This document shows, one piece after another, positions 19,071-28,371 of a stretch of DNA of 64,000 bases (position 1 is its first letter; each line of letters begins with the position of its first letter). Source of the stretch: CBDBND01 sp965207985 (GTDB taxonomy: Bacteria > Pseudomonadota > Alphaproteobacteria > Rhodospirillales > Rhodospirillaceae); assembly GCA_965207985.1 (NCBI GenBank), contig CBDBND010000018.1:133829-197828 (forward strand). Reading direction: 5' to 3'. The translations under genes and the position numbers were made by a program. A model generated the notes under the pieces. That model was not told where the DNA came from and searched no databases. It saw nothing but the letters and a program-made list of their open reading frames with translations.

Positions 19071-20828
19071 TCAGGCGCCCGGCGCCGGAGCTTTCACCTG
19101 CAGGGTCACGATGTCCAGATCGTGGTATTGCTGGTGGCGCACTGACGAGGCGAGGTGGCGCAGCAGCCGGAGCGATATCTCCTGCTCGACCGGCGTCTCC
19201 CCGCCCCCGGCGGCGAGCACCGCCAATCGTTCCTGCACATTCTCCTCTCCCGGCGCGACGATGAATTCGAGCACGGCGGCGCCCTCGCCCTTCGACGCCG
19301 ACAGCCGCAGGCGGCGCCGGTGATCCGGGGTCCCGCCCTCTTCTTCCGGCCGCAGAAGGCTCAAAATGGTCTCCTCAGCGGCGGCGGCGAGCCGGTCCGC
19401 CATAGCGCCGTCCCAGCCGTTGCGCGACGTGAACCGGTTCAAGAATTCCCGGATTTCCGGCAGCGCCGAGACGGCGAACCCGGCCTCCATGCGGGCGGGC
19501 TGGGCTCCGGAAAGACCCGCGATCAGGGTCAAGAGTATCGACGCGAGGCCGCCGGCGGTGATCCCGTTGGCGAAAAGGCCGCCGGCGAAATCGGACACGA
19601 GTTCCGGAAAGATCGCGCCGTTCTGGACGCCGACACCGAGCCAGAAGGAAACGCCGACGATCACGCCCTTGCGAAGGTCCATGCCGTCCTGCATCGCCGC
19701 CCCGATGCCGATCATGAACAGCAGCGCGACCAGGACCAGGAGGTAGGCGCCAACGACGGGTCCCGGGATCTCCAGCACGAGGGCCAGCGCCTTGGGCAGG
19801 AAGGCGAGAGCGAGGAAGACCGCTCCGGTGGCGATCGCCACGCCCCGCGCGGCGACCCCGGTAATCTCGACGAGCGGCGCCGCGAGCGAATAGGTCGTGT
19901 TCGGAACGGTTCCGGCCACACCGCACAGCAGGTTGCTCATCCCGTCCACCGTGACCGTCCCCTGTACCGCCCTTAAATCGACCGGCCGCTGCAGGTGCCA
20001 CGAAATCCGCTGGAGCGCCGTGCTGCTGCTGATCGCCCGGATCGACCCGATCACGGCGGTCAGCAGGAAGGCCGGTAGCAGCGCCCAGAAATCCGGCCCG
20101 AATTCCAGATCGAAGCCGGGAATCGAGATATCCGGCAGTCCGAACCAGGAGGCCGCGGCGATACGGTCCAGATCGTAGAGGCCGAAGAAGGCCGCGAGAC
20201 CCGTACCCAGAACGACGCCGATCACCGGCGCCCACATCCGCAGCGACGCCGTGCCCTTTAGGGAAACGCCGAGGATCGCCAGGAGTGTGACCAGCACGAT
20301 CGATGGCGCCGCGTGGGCCGGGCTGCCGTCCGGTACGTCGCCCAACATGCCGAAAATAATCGGCATTGCCGTGACCGGCACCAGCATGATCACGGTGCCG
20401 GACACGGCCGGGGTCAGGATCCGGCGGAACAGGGCGAGCCTCGCGGCCAACAGGACCTGGAGAAGCGCCGCGGCGACGACCAGGGTTGCCAGCAACGCGG
20501 GGCCGCCCTTCGCCAGAGCCGTAATAGCGACCCCGATAAATGCCACCGAACTGCCCATGACTAGCACATGGCCGCCGCCGATCCTGCCACACCGGATCGC
20601 CTGGAGCGCTGTCGTGACGCCGCTGATCGCGACTGCGGAAAACACTGCCCACGCCAGATAGGATTCGGCGGCACCACCGGCCCGCATCACCACCGTCGGG
20701 ATCAGGATCGGCACCGCCACGGTTATCAGGGCGAGCTGCACTCCGAGGCCCAGGGTAAGCGCCGCGGGCGCGCGCTCATCCGCCTCGTAGCGAAGCCCGC
20801 CGCCGCCGTCCGTCCCGCGCCCGCTCAT
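19071..20828 (-). CDS. NCS2-family (xanthine/uracil) permease with a soluble C-terminal domain
   Basis: 585 residues. The first 430 or so are hydrophobic, with NCS2-type features: LGLGVQLALITVAVPILIPT, QRISWHLQRPVDLRAVQGT, GVAGTVPNTTYSLAAPLVEITGVAAR and VGVSFWLGVGVQNG. The last 130 residues are soluble: ALPEIREFLNRFTSRNGW, DRLAAAAEETILSLL and LRLLRHLASSVRHQQYHD. This layout resembles a degenerate RsbW-like ATPase fold. A full-length paralogue is at 32798-34552. NCS2 proteins import purines or pyrimidines by ion symport. The tail may be regulatory. The stop is 4 bp from the IS5 remnant. Confidence 0.8.
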   Translation of the reverse strand: MSGRGTDGGGGLRYEADERAPAALTLGLGVQLALITVAVPILIPTVVMRAGGAAESYLAWAVFSAVAISGVTTALQAIRCGRIGGGHVLVMGSSVAFIGVAITALAKGGPALLATLVVAAALLQVLLAARLALFRRILTPAVSGTVIMLVPVTAMPIIFGMLGDVPDGSPAHAAPSIVLVTLLAILGVSLKGTASLRMWAPVIGVVLGTGLAAFFGLYDLDRIAAASWFGLPDISIPGFDLEFGPDFWALLPAFLLTAVIGSIRAISSSTALQRISWHLQRPVDLRAVQGTVTVDGMSNLLCGVAGTVPNTTYSLAAPLVEITGVAARGVAIATGAVFLALAFLPKALALVLEIPGPVVGAYLLVLVALLFMIGIGAAMQDGMDLRKGVIVGVSFWLGVGVQNGAIFPELVSDFAGGLFANGITAGGLASILLTLIAGLSGAQPARMEAGFAVSALPEIREFLNRFTSRNGWDGAMADRLAAAAEETILSLLRPEEEGGTPDHRRRLRLSASKGEGAAVLEFIVAPGEENVQERLAVLAAGGGETPVEQEISLRLLRHLASSVRHQQYHDLDIVTLQVKAPAPGA

Positions 20829-21094
20829 GCCGGCGCGAAATCAAGGCGGATGCCCCGGAACCGGAACGATGCCTGACTGTCCATCTGCTCGCGACCCCCT
20901 GTCGACCCCGTGGGCGGGCCGTCCCGGCGGACCCAGCGCTGCCGGGCGGCGGCAAACCCCTATGCGCCCCGGCTTGACGGCGCGCGTTGCTGATTCTGAC
21001 CCTTCAGGATTTTCGGATTATACTCGGTGTCCTTGAAAACCCGAATATGAAGAAACGAATATGAAGACTTGACGTCCTGGACTGGAGCGGTTCA

Positions 21095-21250
21095 GGTAAT
21101 CCAATAATCCATCCCGGTTTTCTCACATCTCCGGAACGTCGCGAGCTTGAGGCCTGCGTGCACAGTCATCGCGAAGATCATGGAGTTGGGCGACGTGCGA
21201 ATGCGATCCTTCTTCTGGATGATGGCAAATCCTGTCAGATCAGAATGTAA
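21095..21250 (+). pseudogene. IS630-like transposase N-terminal remnant
   Basis: The frame at 21137 onward reads PERRELEACVHSHREDHG then RRANAILLLDDGKSCQ and stops at 21248-21250. This is the start of the helix-turn-helix region of IS630-type transposases. The rest is absent. It is a different subtype from the IS630 copies at 18 and 52 kb. Confidence 0.55.
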
Positions 21251-21598
21251 AAAACCACCAGTTCGTCAGTCGTGCGCAGGGGTGCGCACAGCTATGAAAA
21301 TTCGCTGATTTCCTATAGTTTTTCCTACTCTCTTACGTCAGCGGACACTTGCATTCTTGTCAGGCATGCGCTTGTATGCGCACAGTTTTGATGTCACCCG
21401 CTTGCGTGATGCTTACGGCACAATGCCCGGAAACATCGGGCAGCAGGAAAGCGTTCGGTTACGCGGTGATGGAGACGACGATGACACGGAGCGAACGCGG
21501 GCGAAGCCCGGCAGTACATAAAGTTGGCTTTATCGTCCTCATGTCCGTCACCCGTTGAACGAACGCTTTCGCAGCAAACGTGCCTCTGGGGAACCGTT
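21251..21598. other. Non-coding interval upstream of the integrase stump
   Basis: No gene is recognised. A perfect hairpin with stem GTGCGCA/TGCGCAC and a GGGG loop lies at 21272-21289, and TGCGCACAG recurs near 21375. These could be integrase or excisionase binding sites, but I see no attachment-site core or tRNA gene. Confidence 0.4.
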
Positions 21599-21976
21599 AT
21601 GTCCATTCGTCATGAACGCGTCATCACCAAACGTATCGTCGACGGCCTCTCGGTCGAGGGCAATGACGCTGTCTTCTGGGACCGGGACTTACCGGGATTT
21701 GGTGTCAGGGTCTATCCGTCGGGTGTGAAGGTGTACGTGGTGCAAAGCCGGGGACCGGGAGGCTCGAAGCGGGCGACCCTGGGACGGCACGGCAATCTCA
21801 CGCCGGACGGTGCGCGCCGCAAGGCGGCGGCGGCCATCGACCGCATCAAGCGGGGCGAGGAACCGATACCCCCCGAGCCGGAGCCCGAGCCGACCATGGC
21901 CGATCTCGCGGAGCGCTATATGCGCCAGCATGTCACTGTGCATTGCAAGCCATCGAGCGCGGAGGTCTACCGCCGC
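21599..21976 (+). pseudogene. Tyrosine integrase, N-terminal arm-binding part, cut by IS6
   Basis: The frame from the ATG at 21599 reads MSIRHERVITKRIVDGL, then DRDLPGFGVRVYPSGVK and a SAM-like core start MADLAERYMRQHV. This is the DUF4102 arm-type DNA-binding region of P4-like integrases and the beginning of the core-binding domain. It stops at 21976, where the IS6 inverted repeat begins. The catalytic domain is missing here. A matching catalytic fragment lies at 43218-43913 on the other strand. Confidence 0.8.
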
Positions 21977-22784
21977 GGGCATTGTCAGACTAAGTGGCGC
22001 TGAGTAGAAGAAGCCATAATTTGAGTAATTTCAGGCAGCAAGTTGACGCCACTCGACGAGGGCAGCGGCTCGGGCTTGTTTGAAAATATCGCGGCGGTTG
22101 AGATTACGTTGGTGGTTGAAGTGGTTGTGGATCGAGGCATGGATGGAGGAGAATTTCTGTAGGGTCTTAATGTCCCTGAACCGAGCCATCGCCCCTTCAC
22201 GTCGTCGGAAGGGTTGGTGTGAATTTTCGGCTCTGTTGTTGAGCCACTGACCGCAGGACTGGGCGGCTGCATTACCGATCACCTTCATCGCCGCCCGGTA
22301 TGACTGTAACCTGTCCGTGGTGATCGTGCCCGGCCGGCCATAACGCCTCATGGCACGTCTAAGGAACTCAAGCGCAGCCCTGTGATCCCGCCGTTTCGTG
22401 ACATAGACCTCAAGGACTTCGCCTTCATGGTCAACGGCACGCCATAGATAATGTGTCTTCCCGTTGATCCGGACGAACACCTCATCAAGGTGCCAGCGCC
22501 ACAGCGAATAGGATCCATGACGAACCCGGCGTTTCCGGATCACTGAAGAAAACAACGGGCCAAAGCGGTTCCACCAGTACCGCACCGTTTCGTAGGAGAC
22601 GTCGATCCCTCGTTCGTGAAGCTGATCTTCGACCTGTCTCAGGGACAGTGGAAATCTCACATAAAGCATCACAGCAAGACGGATGACCTCGGGTGAACTG
22701 TTGAAATAACGGAAGGGATTTTGCATCACTGGAGGCTAAGAGACCGTACTACTTGACTCAAGCCGATTTACTCTGACAGTGCCC
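21977..22784 (-). mobile_element. IS6-family insertion sequence, copy 1 (complete)
   Basis: 808 bp bounded by inverted repeats GGGCATTGTCAGACTAA (left) and GGGCACTGTCAGAGTAA (reverse complement of the right end). There is no 8-bp target duplication: left flank CTACCGCC differs from right flank TTTCCCCG. This suggests the flanks were rearranged through IS recombination. It is in the same orientation as copy 2 at 26087. Confidence 0.93.
22031..22729 (-). CDS. IS6-family transposase (copy 1)
   Basis: 232 residues, standard for IS6/IS26-like enzymes. The DDE residues lie in WRWHLDEVFVRING, TITTDRLQSY and NNRAENSHQPFRRRE. The N-terminus PFRYFNSSPEVIRLAVMLYVRFPLSLRQVED is the family DNA-binding part. 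It appears intact and forms cointegrates by replicative or conservative transposition. Confidence 0.95.
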   Translation of the reverse strand: MMQNPFRYFNSSPEVIRLAVMLYVRFPLSLRQVEDQLHERGIDVSYETVRYWWNRFGPLFSSVIRKRRVRHGSYSLWRWHLDEVFVRINGKTHYLWRAVDHEGEVLEVYVTKRRDHRAALEFLRRAMRRYGRPGTITTDRLQSYRAAMKVIGNAAAQSCGQWLNNRAENSHQPFRRREGAMARFRDIKTLQKFSSIHASIHNHFNHQRNLNRRDIFKQARAAALVEWRQLAA

Positions 22785-22826
22785 TTTCCCCGCAATCATT
22801 GCCCCGTTGTTTTTGTGGTGTATCGT

Positions 22827-24833
22827 ATGGGCGTGTCTCATTTTTCGGTCGGGACGCACCACACCTGGGGGAATACCGCTTTGATCGTTCGTAAGGTCTG
22901 CAGATGTCTGCAGAACGCCATTGTCTGCATTGTGATGGTATCTCAAGCGCCTGCGTTGGCGCAGCGCGCCGGAGAGAACGCCGTTGCGGAGGCCGAAGAC
23001 GCTTTTGGCACGGTTGTCGGTGACGAAGAAATCGGTCTTTACTCTTCGTCCAGCGCCCGCGGGTTCAATCCAAGCCAGGCCGGCAATCTGCGCATCAACG
23101 GCCTTTACTTTGATCAGGCGGCGGCGCCTAACGTTCGCGTTCGTCGCGGCTCCACCATTCACGTCGGCATCAGTGCGCAAGGCTATCCCCTGCCGGCACC
23201 CACCGGTGTCGTGGATTTTAATCTTCGGGTTCCAGGGGACCGTATGGTCACCAGCGTCGTTGCGACACAAGGCGCTTTGTTCTCCTATTGGCGCCATAAT
23301 ATCGAAATCGATACGCAGCTTCCCGTCGTTGAAAACGTCTTGAGCATCGGTGCCGGTGCCGGTTTTACGCGCAACGTTTCCCATCAGTTCGCCGTCGGGG
23401 ATCGCGGCTACAATGGTGGCCTGATCGCCAACTGGAGACCCTCCGAAACCGCCACCATTATCCCCTTCGGAAGCTATTCAAAAACAAGCGCCGTCGACGG
23501 CGACCGGCCACAGGCTTTCATCGGCAACAATGCGGTGCCGGTCTACCGTCCGGAGGATTTGACCAGTCCGGACTGGCTCTTTTTCGGTTTTCGCCACATC
23601 AACTACGGGGTCATCGGCGAAGCGGAATTACCCGGGCAATGGAAATTAGAAGCCGGACTCTTCCGCTCAGAAAACAATTTCTACAAAGAGACGTTCAAAG
23701 CCTTTTTGCTGAACACCAATGAGTTTAGTGAGGGCGATTATTTTATTGAACAATCGCCGCCCCGTTTTACGCGGTCTACATCCGGCGAACTCAAGCTGTC
23801 GCGGACTTTTGTCGAGGATGTGCGCCGCCATACCCTTTACATGACCGTACGGGCCCGCGACCGCGGCGCAACCTTCGGCGGCGGAGACCGGCGCAACTTC
23901 GGCCGGGTGACCATCGGCGCCTTTCCCGATCTGCCTGAACCGCAATTTAAAACGGGCGAAACTACCCGGACCAGCACCCGCCAAATCACGGGTGGTCTTG
24001 CTTATGAAGGTGTGTGGCAAAATGTGGGGCAACTGAGTCTGGCTGTCCAAAAGTCCGATTACGAACGGACTTTGACCCGCCCCGGTGCAGTGCCAATAGA
24101 AGGCAAAGAGTCGCCGTGGCTCTATAACGCCGCCGCCGCAGCCTATCTGTCGGACAACCTGGCCGTTTACGCAAGTTATTCGCGTGGCTTTGAAGAACTG
24201 GGCACGGCACCGGTGAATGCCGTTAACCGCGACGAAGCTGTTCCGGCGGAGCGCACCCGGCAAGTGGACGCCGGATTGCTCTATCAGGTCAGTGCGGATG
24301 TGCAATTCGTCGCCGGCGTGTTTCAAATCAACAAACCGTACTACGCACTCGACTCCGTCAATGTCTTCCGGGATCTGGGAGAGACCCGGCACCGCGGTGT
24401 GGAATTGTCCTTGGCGGGGGATGTGACGGACGATCTGACTGTGGTTGCGGGGGCCGTGCTTATTCAGCCGCGGATCATTCAAGCGGCGGACCCGCAAAAC
24501 GCGACCCGGCTGACCGCCGTCGGACCCATCCCTCGGCTTTTCCGCATGAACGTGCAATACCGGCCCCCCGCTTTTGACGGGTTGGCGCTGGACGCCAAGG
24601 TCGAACGGATTGCGCCGCAGTTCGTCACCGTTAGTAATTCGCACAAAACCAGTGGCTCCGTCACCGTGGATGCCGGCGTGCGGTACACCACGACTATTGC
24701 CGATGTGCCCGTCCGGTTTCGCCTGCAGGGGCGGAATCTGTTCAACGAGCACAACGTGACACCGCGCGTGTCAGGTCAGATCCTTCCCTTCGAGCGCCGC
24801 CGGGTGGAGCTGTCGCTGGCGGCGGACTTCTAA
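22827..24833 (+). CDS. TonB-dependent outer membrane receptor
   Basis: About 668 residues. The start is uncertain: the ATG at 22827 is used, but a TTG near 22880, preceded by GGGGG and giving LIVRKVCRCLQNAIVCIV as the signal start, is also plausible. The cleavage region is QAPALAQ. The plug shows SSSSARGFNPSQAGNLRING and the barrel continues to a C-terminal ELSLAADF ending in Phe, as expected for outer-membrane insertion. It should import an iron chelate or other large solute using TonB. The gene begins just outside the IS6 copy 1 right end, so its original promoter may be lost. Confidence 0.85.
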   Translation: MGVSHFSVGTHHTWGNTALIVRKVCRCLQNAIVCIVMVSQAPALAQRAGENAVAEAEDAFGTVVGDEEIGLYSSSSARGFNPSQAGNLRINGLYFDQAAAPNVRVRRGSTIHVGISAQGYPLPAPTGVVDFNLRVPGDRMVTSVVATQGALFSYWRHNIEIDTQLPVVENVLSIGAGAGFTRNVSHQFAVGDRGYNGGLIANWRPSETATIIPFGSYSKTSAVDGDRPQAFIGNNAVPVYRPEDLTSPDWLFFGFRHINYGVIGEAELPGQWKLEAGLFRSENNFYKETFKAFLLNTNEFSEGDYFIEQSPPRFTRSTSGELKLSRTFVEDVRRHTLYMTVRARDRGATFGGGDRRNFGRVTIGAFPDLPEPQFKTGETTRTSTRQITGGLAYEGVWQNVGQLSLAVQKSDYERTLTRPGAVPIEGKESPWLYNAAAAAYLSDNLAVYASYSRGFEELGTAPVNAVNRDEAVPAERTRQVDAGLLYQVSADVQFVAGVFQINKPYYALDSVNVFRDLGETRHRGVELSLAGDVTDDLTVVAGAVLIQPRIIQAADPQNATRLTAVGPIPRLFRMNVQYRPPAFDGLALDAKVERIAPQFVTVSNSHKTSGSVTVDAGVRYTTTIADVPVRFRLQGRNLFNEHNVTPRVSGQILPFERRRVELSLAADF

Positions 24834-24957
24834 CAGTAAGACTGGCGGAGAGGGTGCTCCGCATTCACTTGGCCAAGGCGGAAGAAGCCAAGCCCCAAGA
24901 AATCAATTAATCCGTAAGGCTGTTTGGAAAGACAGGATTGAGAAAGGAAGGTCAATG

Positions 24958-25344
24958 CTATCTGATCAGAGAACCACTTGGTTTCGCGACCAGCGCTTCC
25001 TGCTCAATCCACCAGTCCGCGAGCGACGGGTCCTCGCGGATGATGTGCAGGAGCTTGCCGCGCCCCTTGAGGAAGCAGCACGCGCAGTTGCCCGCGTAGC
25101 CGGGGAGGCCCAGGTCGAAGGGCTGCTCCTTCCACCACGCCAGCACGTCGCGCTCGGCGACCCGGGCGTCGGCGAGCGGCAGCGCCGCATAGGGCTCGCC
25201 GTCGCGGGACGCGGTGCGGTAATCGACCAGCCTGGTGCGGTGGGGCGCGTCCCAGTCGTACTCGACTCAGACGATCGGCACGCCCCAGGCGGTGGCGCAG
25301 GTGTCGATGAAGTCGAGCGTCTCGCGCCGCTCCAGCCCGGTGTT
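24958..25344 (-). pseudogene. Phage-type phosphoadenosine phosphosulfate reductase-like fragment
   Basis: The minus frame reads NTGLERRETLDFIDTCA, then VEYDWDAPHRTRLVDYR and GLPGYAGNCACCFLKGRGK. It is the middle and end of the PAPS-reductase-like proteins found in phages and mobile elements. A TGA at 25267-25269 interrupts the frame where a Trp codon would fit, and the 5' half is absent beyond about 25346. It is non-functional. Confidence 0.7.
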
Positions 25345-25905
25345 CGCGTACAAACAAATTGCGAGGGCCTGTAACCAGAGTTACATGCTCCTTCAATGGC
25401 AAATCCCTATCTCTTCCAGCCTTTCCGACGACCAGCGCTCGTGATCCAGCCCGATACGGTCGGCCGACTGTACGCGTCGAACGTCTAACCGGTCGCCAGC
25501 CAGTCAAAGGGGAGAAGTTTCCGGTTGCTTTTGGCTTCGACCATATCGAGGAAACCAAGCCCGAAGACGACTCGACGGGAGCCTGAACTGAGGTCCAGCA
25601 CACACCCGTCACGCCTTGGCAATCCTATCGCGTCAAGCGCCGCTAAAGTATTAGTATATGCCCCAGGGGGTTCAGGATGATCGGCTATTTTCGCGATTAG
25701 ATGCCGCACAAAGGGCACTGCAGCTTTGCAGCCCCTGTCTTTGACCCTGCCGGCGTCAAAGCGTTACTGGACATAGACCTCGCTTAGGGTCCGGTCAGTG
25801 CTCCCTGAGCGTAACCGGCCATCGCCGTATCTCGGTTTTCAGACAAAGTCGTCACCGTACGCTGAAGTCAGCGTAAAGCCACAATAGAGATAGTCGTCTA
25901 TTTGA
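25345..25905. other. Degraded intergenic DNA
   Basis: No gene is recognised. A minus-strand frame at 25485-25718 is open but matches no family I know. Several short stop-broken frames suggest decayed sequence inside the IS6-bounded segment. Confidence 0.4.
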
Positions 25906-26086
25906 TTACAGCTTTTCTGAACGGATGACGATGCGATCGATTTCCTGCCGGACGATGCGCTCGACCAATACGGCAGATTGTGATCCAGCCATTGCTTCAG
26001 CACGGGTGTGCAAATCTCACGCACCAATTGCTCCAGCGGCTCATGGCCCGTTCTTGCGCGACGGTTGTGCGATGTGCACCCCGGAC
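25906..26086 (-). pseudogene. PopZ-like (DUF2497) C-terminal remnant, frameshifted
   Basis: The minus strand reads EPLEQLVREICTPVLKQWLD HNLP, then after a one-base frame change near 25965-25975, VLVERIVRQEIDRIVIRSEKL and a TAA at 25906-25908. This matches the conserved C-terminal helices of PopZ/DUF2497 proteins (pattern VREMLRPMLKxWLDxNLPxxVExLVxxEIxRI). Those proteins organise the cell pole in Alphaproteobacteria. The 5' part is replaced by IS6 copy 2. Confidence 0.65.
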
Positions 26087-26887
26087 GGGCATTGTCAGAC
26101 TAAGTGGCGCTGAGTTTAAGAAGCCGTAATTTGAGTAATTTCAGGCAGCAAGTAGACGCCACTCGACGAGGGCAGCGGCTCGGGCTTGTTTGAAAATATC
26201 GCGGCGGTTGAGATTACGTTGGTGGTTGAAGTGGTTGTGGATCGAGGCATGGATGGAGGAGAATTTCTGTAGGGTCTTAATGTCCCTGAACCGAGCCATC
26301 GCCCCTTCACGTCGTCGGAAGGGTTGGTGTGAATTTTCGGCTCTGTTGTTGAGCCACTGACCGCAGGACTGGGCGGCTGCATTACCGATCACCTTCATCG
26401 CCGCCCGGTATGACTGTAACCTGTCCGTGGTGATCGTGCCCGGCCGGCCATAACGCCTCATGGCACGTCTAAGGAACTCAAGCGCAGCCCTGTGATCCCG
26501 CCGTTTCGTGACATAGACCTCAAGGACTTCGCCTTCATGGTCAACGGCACGCCATAGATAATGTGTCTTCCCGTTGATCCGGACGAACACCTCATCAAGG
26601 TGCCAGCGCCACAGCGAATAGGATCCATGACGAACCCGGCGTTTCCGGATCACTGAAGAAAACAACGGGCCAAAGCGGTTCCACCAGTACCGCACCGTTT
26701 CGTAGGAGACGTCGATCCCTCGTTCGTGAAGCTGATCTTCGACCTGTCTCAGGGACAGTGGAAATCTCACATAAAGCATCACAGCGAGACGGATAACCTC
26801 GGGCGAGCTGTTGAAATAACGGAAGGGATTTTGCATCACTGGAGGCTAAGAGACCGCACTACTTGACTCAAGCCGATTTAGTCTGAC
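26087..26887 (-). mobile_element. IS6-family insertion sequence, copy 2, right tip deleted
   Basis: It has about ten base differences from copy 1. The left repeat starts GGGCATTGTCAGACTAA at 26087. At the right end the repeat runs TTTAGTCTGAC and then departs at 26888, missing the terminal AGTGCCC. The end is abutted directly by a truncated TonB receptor gene. The lost tip should make this copy unable to transpose on its own. Confidence 0.9.
26141..26839 (-). CDS. IS6-family transposase (copy 2)
   Basis: 232 residues, identical to the copy 1 product except for one residue near the C-terminus (WRLLAA instead of WRQLAA). The DDE motifs are intact. Confidence 0.95.
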   Translation of the reverse strand: MMQNPFRYFNSSPEVIRLAVMLYVRFPLSLRQVEDQLHERGIDVSYETVRYWWNRFGPLFSSVIRKRRVRHGSYSLWRWHLDEVFVRINGKTHYLWRAVDHEGEVLEVYVTKRRDHRAALEFLRRAMRRYGRPGTITTDRLQSYRAAMKVIGNAAAQSCGQWLNNRAENSHQPFRRREGAMARFRDIKTLQKFSSIHASIHNHFNHQRNLNRRDIFKQARAAALVEWRLLAA

Positions 26888-27751
26888 GGCCGAAAGCATA
26901 GTCGCCGGCCTGCTTCCACGGCGGCAGTTGCCCAGGGCCTTAAAATCATTCCATACCTTAGGAGCTCCCCAAATGACCACCGGATCGGCCACACCGGTGT
27001 AACCATTTTCTATGAGGTAGGTGGCTTGGGGGTCCTGAGAACCACGGCTAGTGGGGTTGCTGTCCTTGAACTCTGCCGTAAACCTCGCGAACCCTTCCCT
27101 GCCCAGGCGAGTACCCGCAGTGCCGGTTATTGAAATCTGGTCACCGTCGCCGTCGTAGGTGGAACCGTACTGCACTCTCAAGCGCTGCAGGTCTGGGTCG
27201 TCGTCCATGACGAAATTGATAACGCCGGCAATGGCGTCCGAACCGTACTGGGCGGACGCCCCGTCACGCAAAACCTCTACCCGTTTCAATGCCATGCCGA
27301 TGAGAGGCAAAATATCAACGGCCTGAGCGCCCTTGTTGATGCCGGAGACGAACTCGCCGATGACAGCACCCCGGTGCCGACGCTTGCCATTTACCAAAAT
27401 CAAGGTGCTATCGGCGGGCAGGCCTCGGAGGTTCACTGGCCTTATCAAGGTTGCCGCATCGCTGATGGGTTCCCTGCCGACATTGTAGGAGGGCACCGTG
27501 GCGGTCAACGCGTCAAGCATGTCGCCGTAGCCGTGACTGCCCAGTTCCCTTTGGCCTAGCACGTCGACGGGTACGGGGAGATTATTGGTGGAGCGGCCAA
27601 CGCGCCGGGTACCGACCACGACGACTTCCTCAATTTCGCCTATCTCAATAGTGGCCGGTCCCTCCGGCGATTGTGCGTCCGCACCCGGTGCCATACTTGA
27701 GAGCATGACGACCGCTACCGTGCGATTCAGCAGTTGAAAATGCTCACGCAT
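26888..27751 (-). pseudogene. TonB-dependent receptor, N-terminal part, truncated by IS6 copy 2
   Basis: About 285 residues remain. There is a signal peptide (MREHFQLLNRTVAVVMLSS to GADA), a TonB-box-like EEVVVVGTRR, and a plug with LRGLPADSTLILVNGKRRH and ERVEVLRDGASAQYGSDA-type sequence (here KRVEVLRDGASAQYGSDAIA). The first barrel strands follow, and the frame then runs into the IS6 repeat at 26887. The barrel is missing, so no functional receptor can be made. Its plug subtype differs from the receptor at 22827. Confidence 0.88.
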
Positions 27752-28371
27752 CCGATCCGTCCAGTAGGTGACCCAGCAGTTCCTCCGGAACCGCCGGTTT
27801 GCGTCTGCTCGCCATATTGCTCTCCTATCCTAGCGCTCACAAACACAAAATTCCTGTTAGGTTTTCGTGCTTGCAAGCGAAAGATACAAATTCGTCCAAG
27901 GAAAAAGGTGTCCAACGTCTTGTCGATAAAGCAAACGCTATCTTACACAACTATTCTCACGTCCAAAGCCCACCAACGGAGGACGATCAGGTCATTCTTG
28001 AGTTTCTAAAAGGCTGAAATTTCTGATTCAACGCGCACCAAAAGCTTGAGGATGAAGAGCCAGACGGGGCTTTGCTCATCTCTGAGAGACGTGGAACACC
28101 ATGGCCAACCCCCCGCAAGGTGAAACGGGCAGAAGTCCGCTATACCTGGGATGACGAATTCAGCGGCTTCACCCCATGGCTTGTATAGGGCGGCGTAAAA
28201 TTAGACCCCGTACACCGGCCTTTGTGTGTCGGCTATGGCCCCAGCATAAACTATTATCGAATCTCTGTTGCGCACCCTTTTCGATCTGAAGGAAGCACCA
28301 ACCGCGAGCCCGACGGAGAAGACGTTCGCCTAATATTGGCGTTATACTGGCCCCCTGTAGCGGAGGCGCAT
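27752..28371. other. Intergenic region with possible gene remnants
   Basis: No intact gene is recognised. One plus frame ends LVDKANAILHNYSHVQSPPT and then VILEFLKG at about 28017. Another, ending at a TAG near 28190, reads RYTWDDEFSGFTPWLV, resembling the start of DUF4268-like proteins. Both look like broken ends of lost genes. TATACT near 28342-28347 could be the -10 of the gene starting at 28372. Confidence 0.35.

Noticed and set aside
24958..25612. Plus-strand and other-frame ORFs (for example 24955-25374)
   Set aside because: They are shadows of the PAPS-reductase pseudogene on the minus strand.
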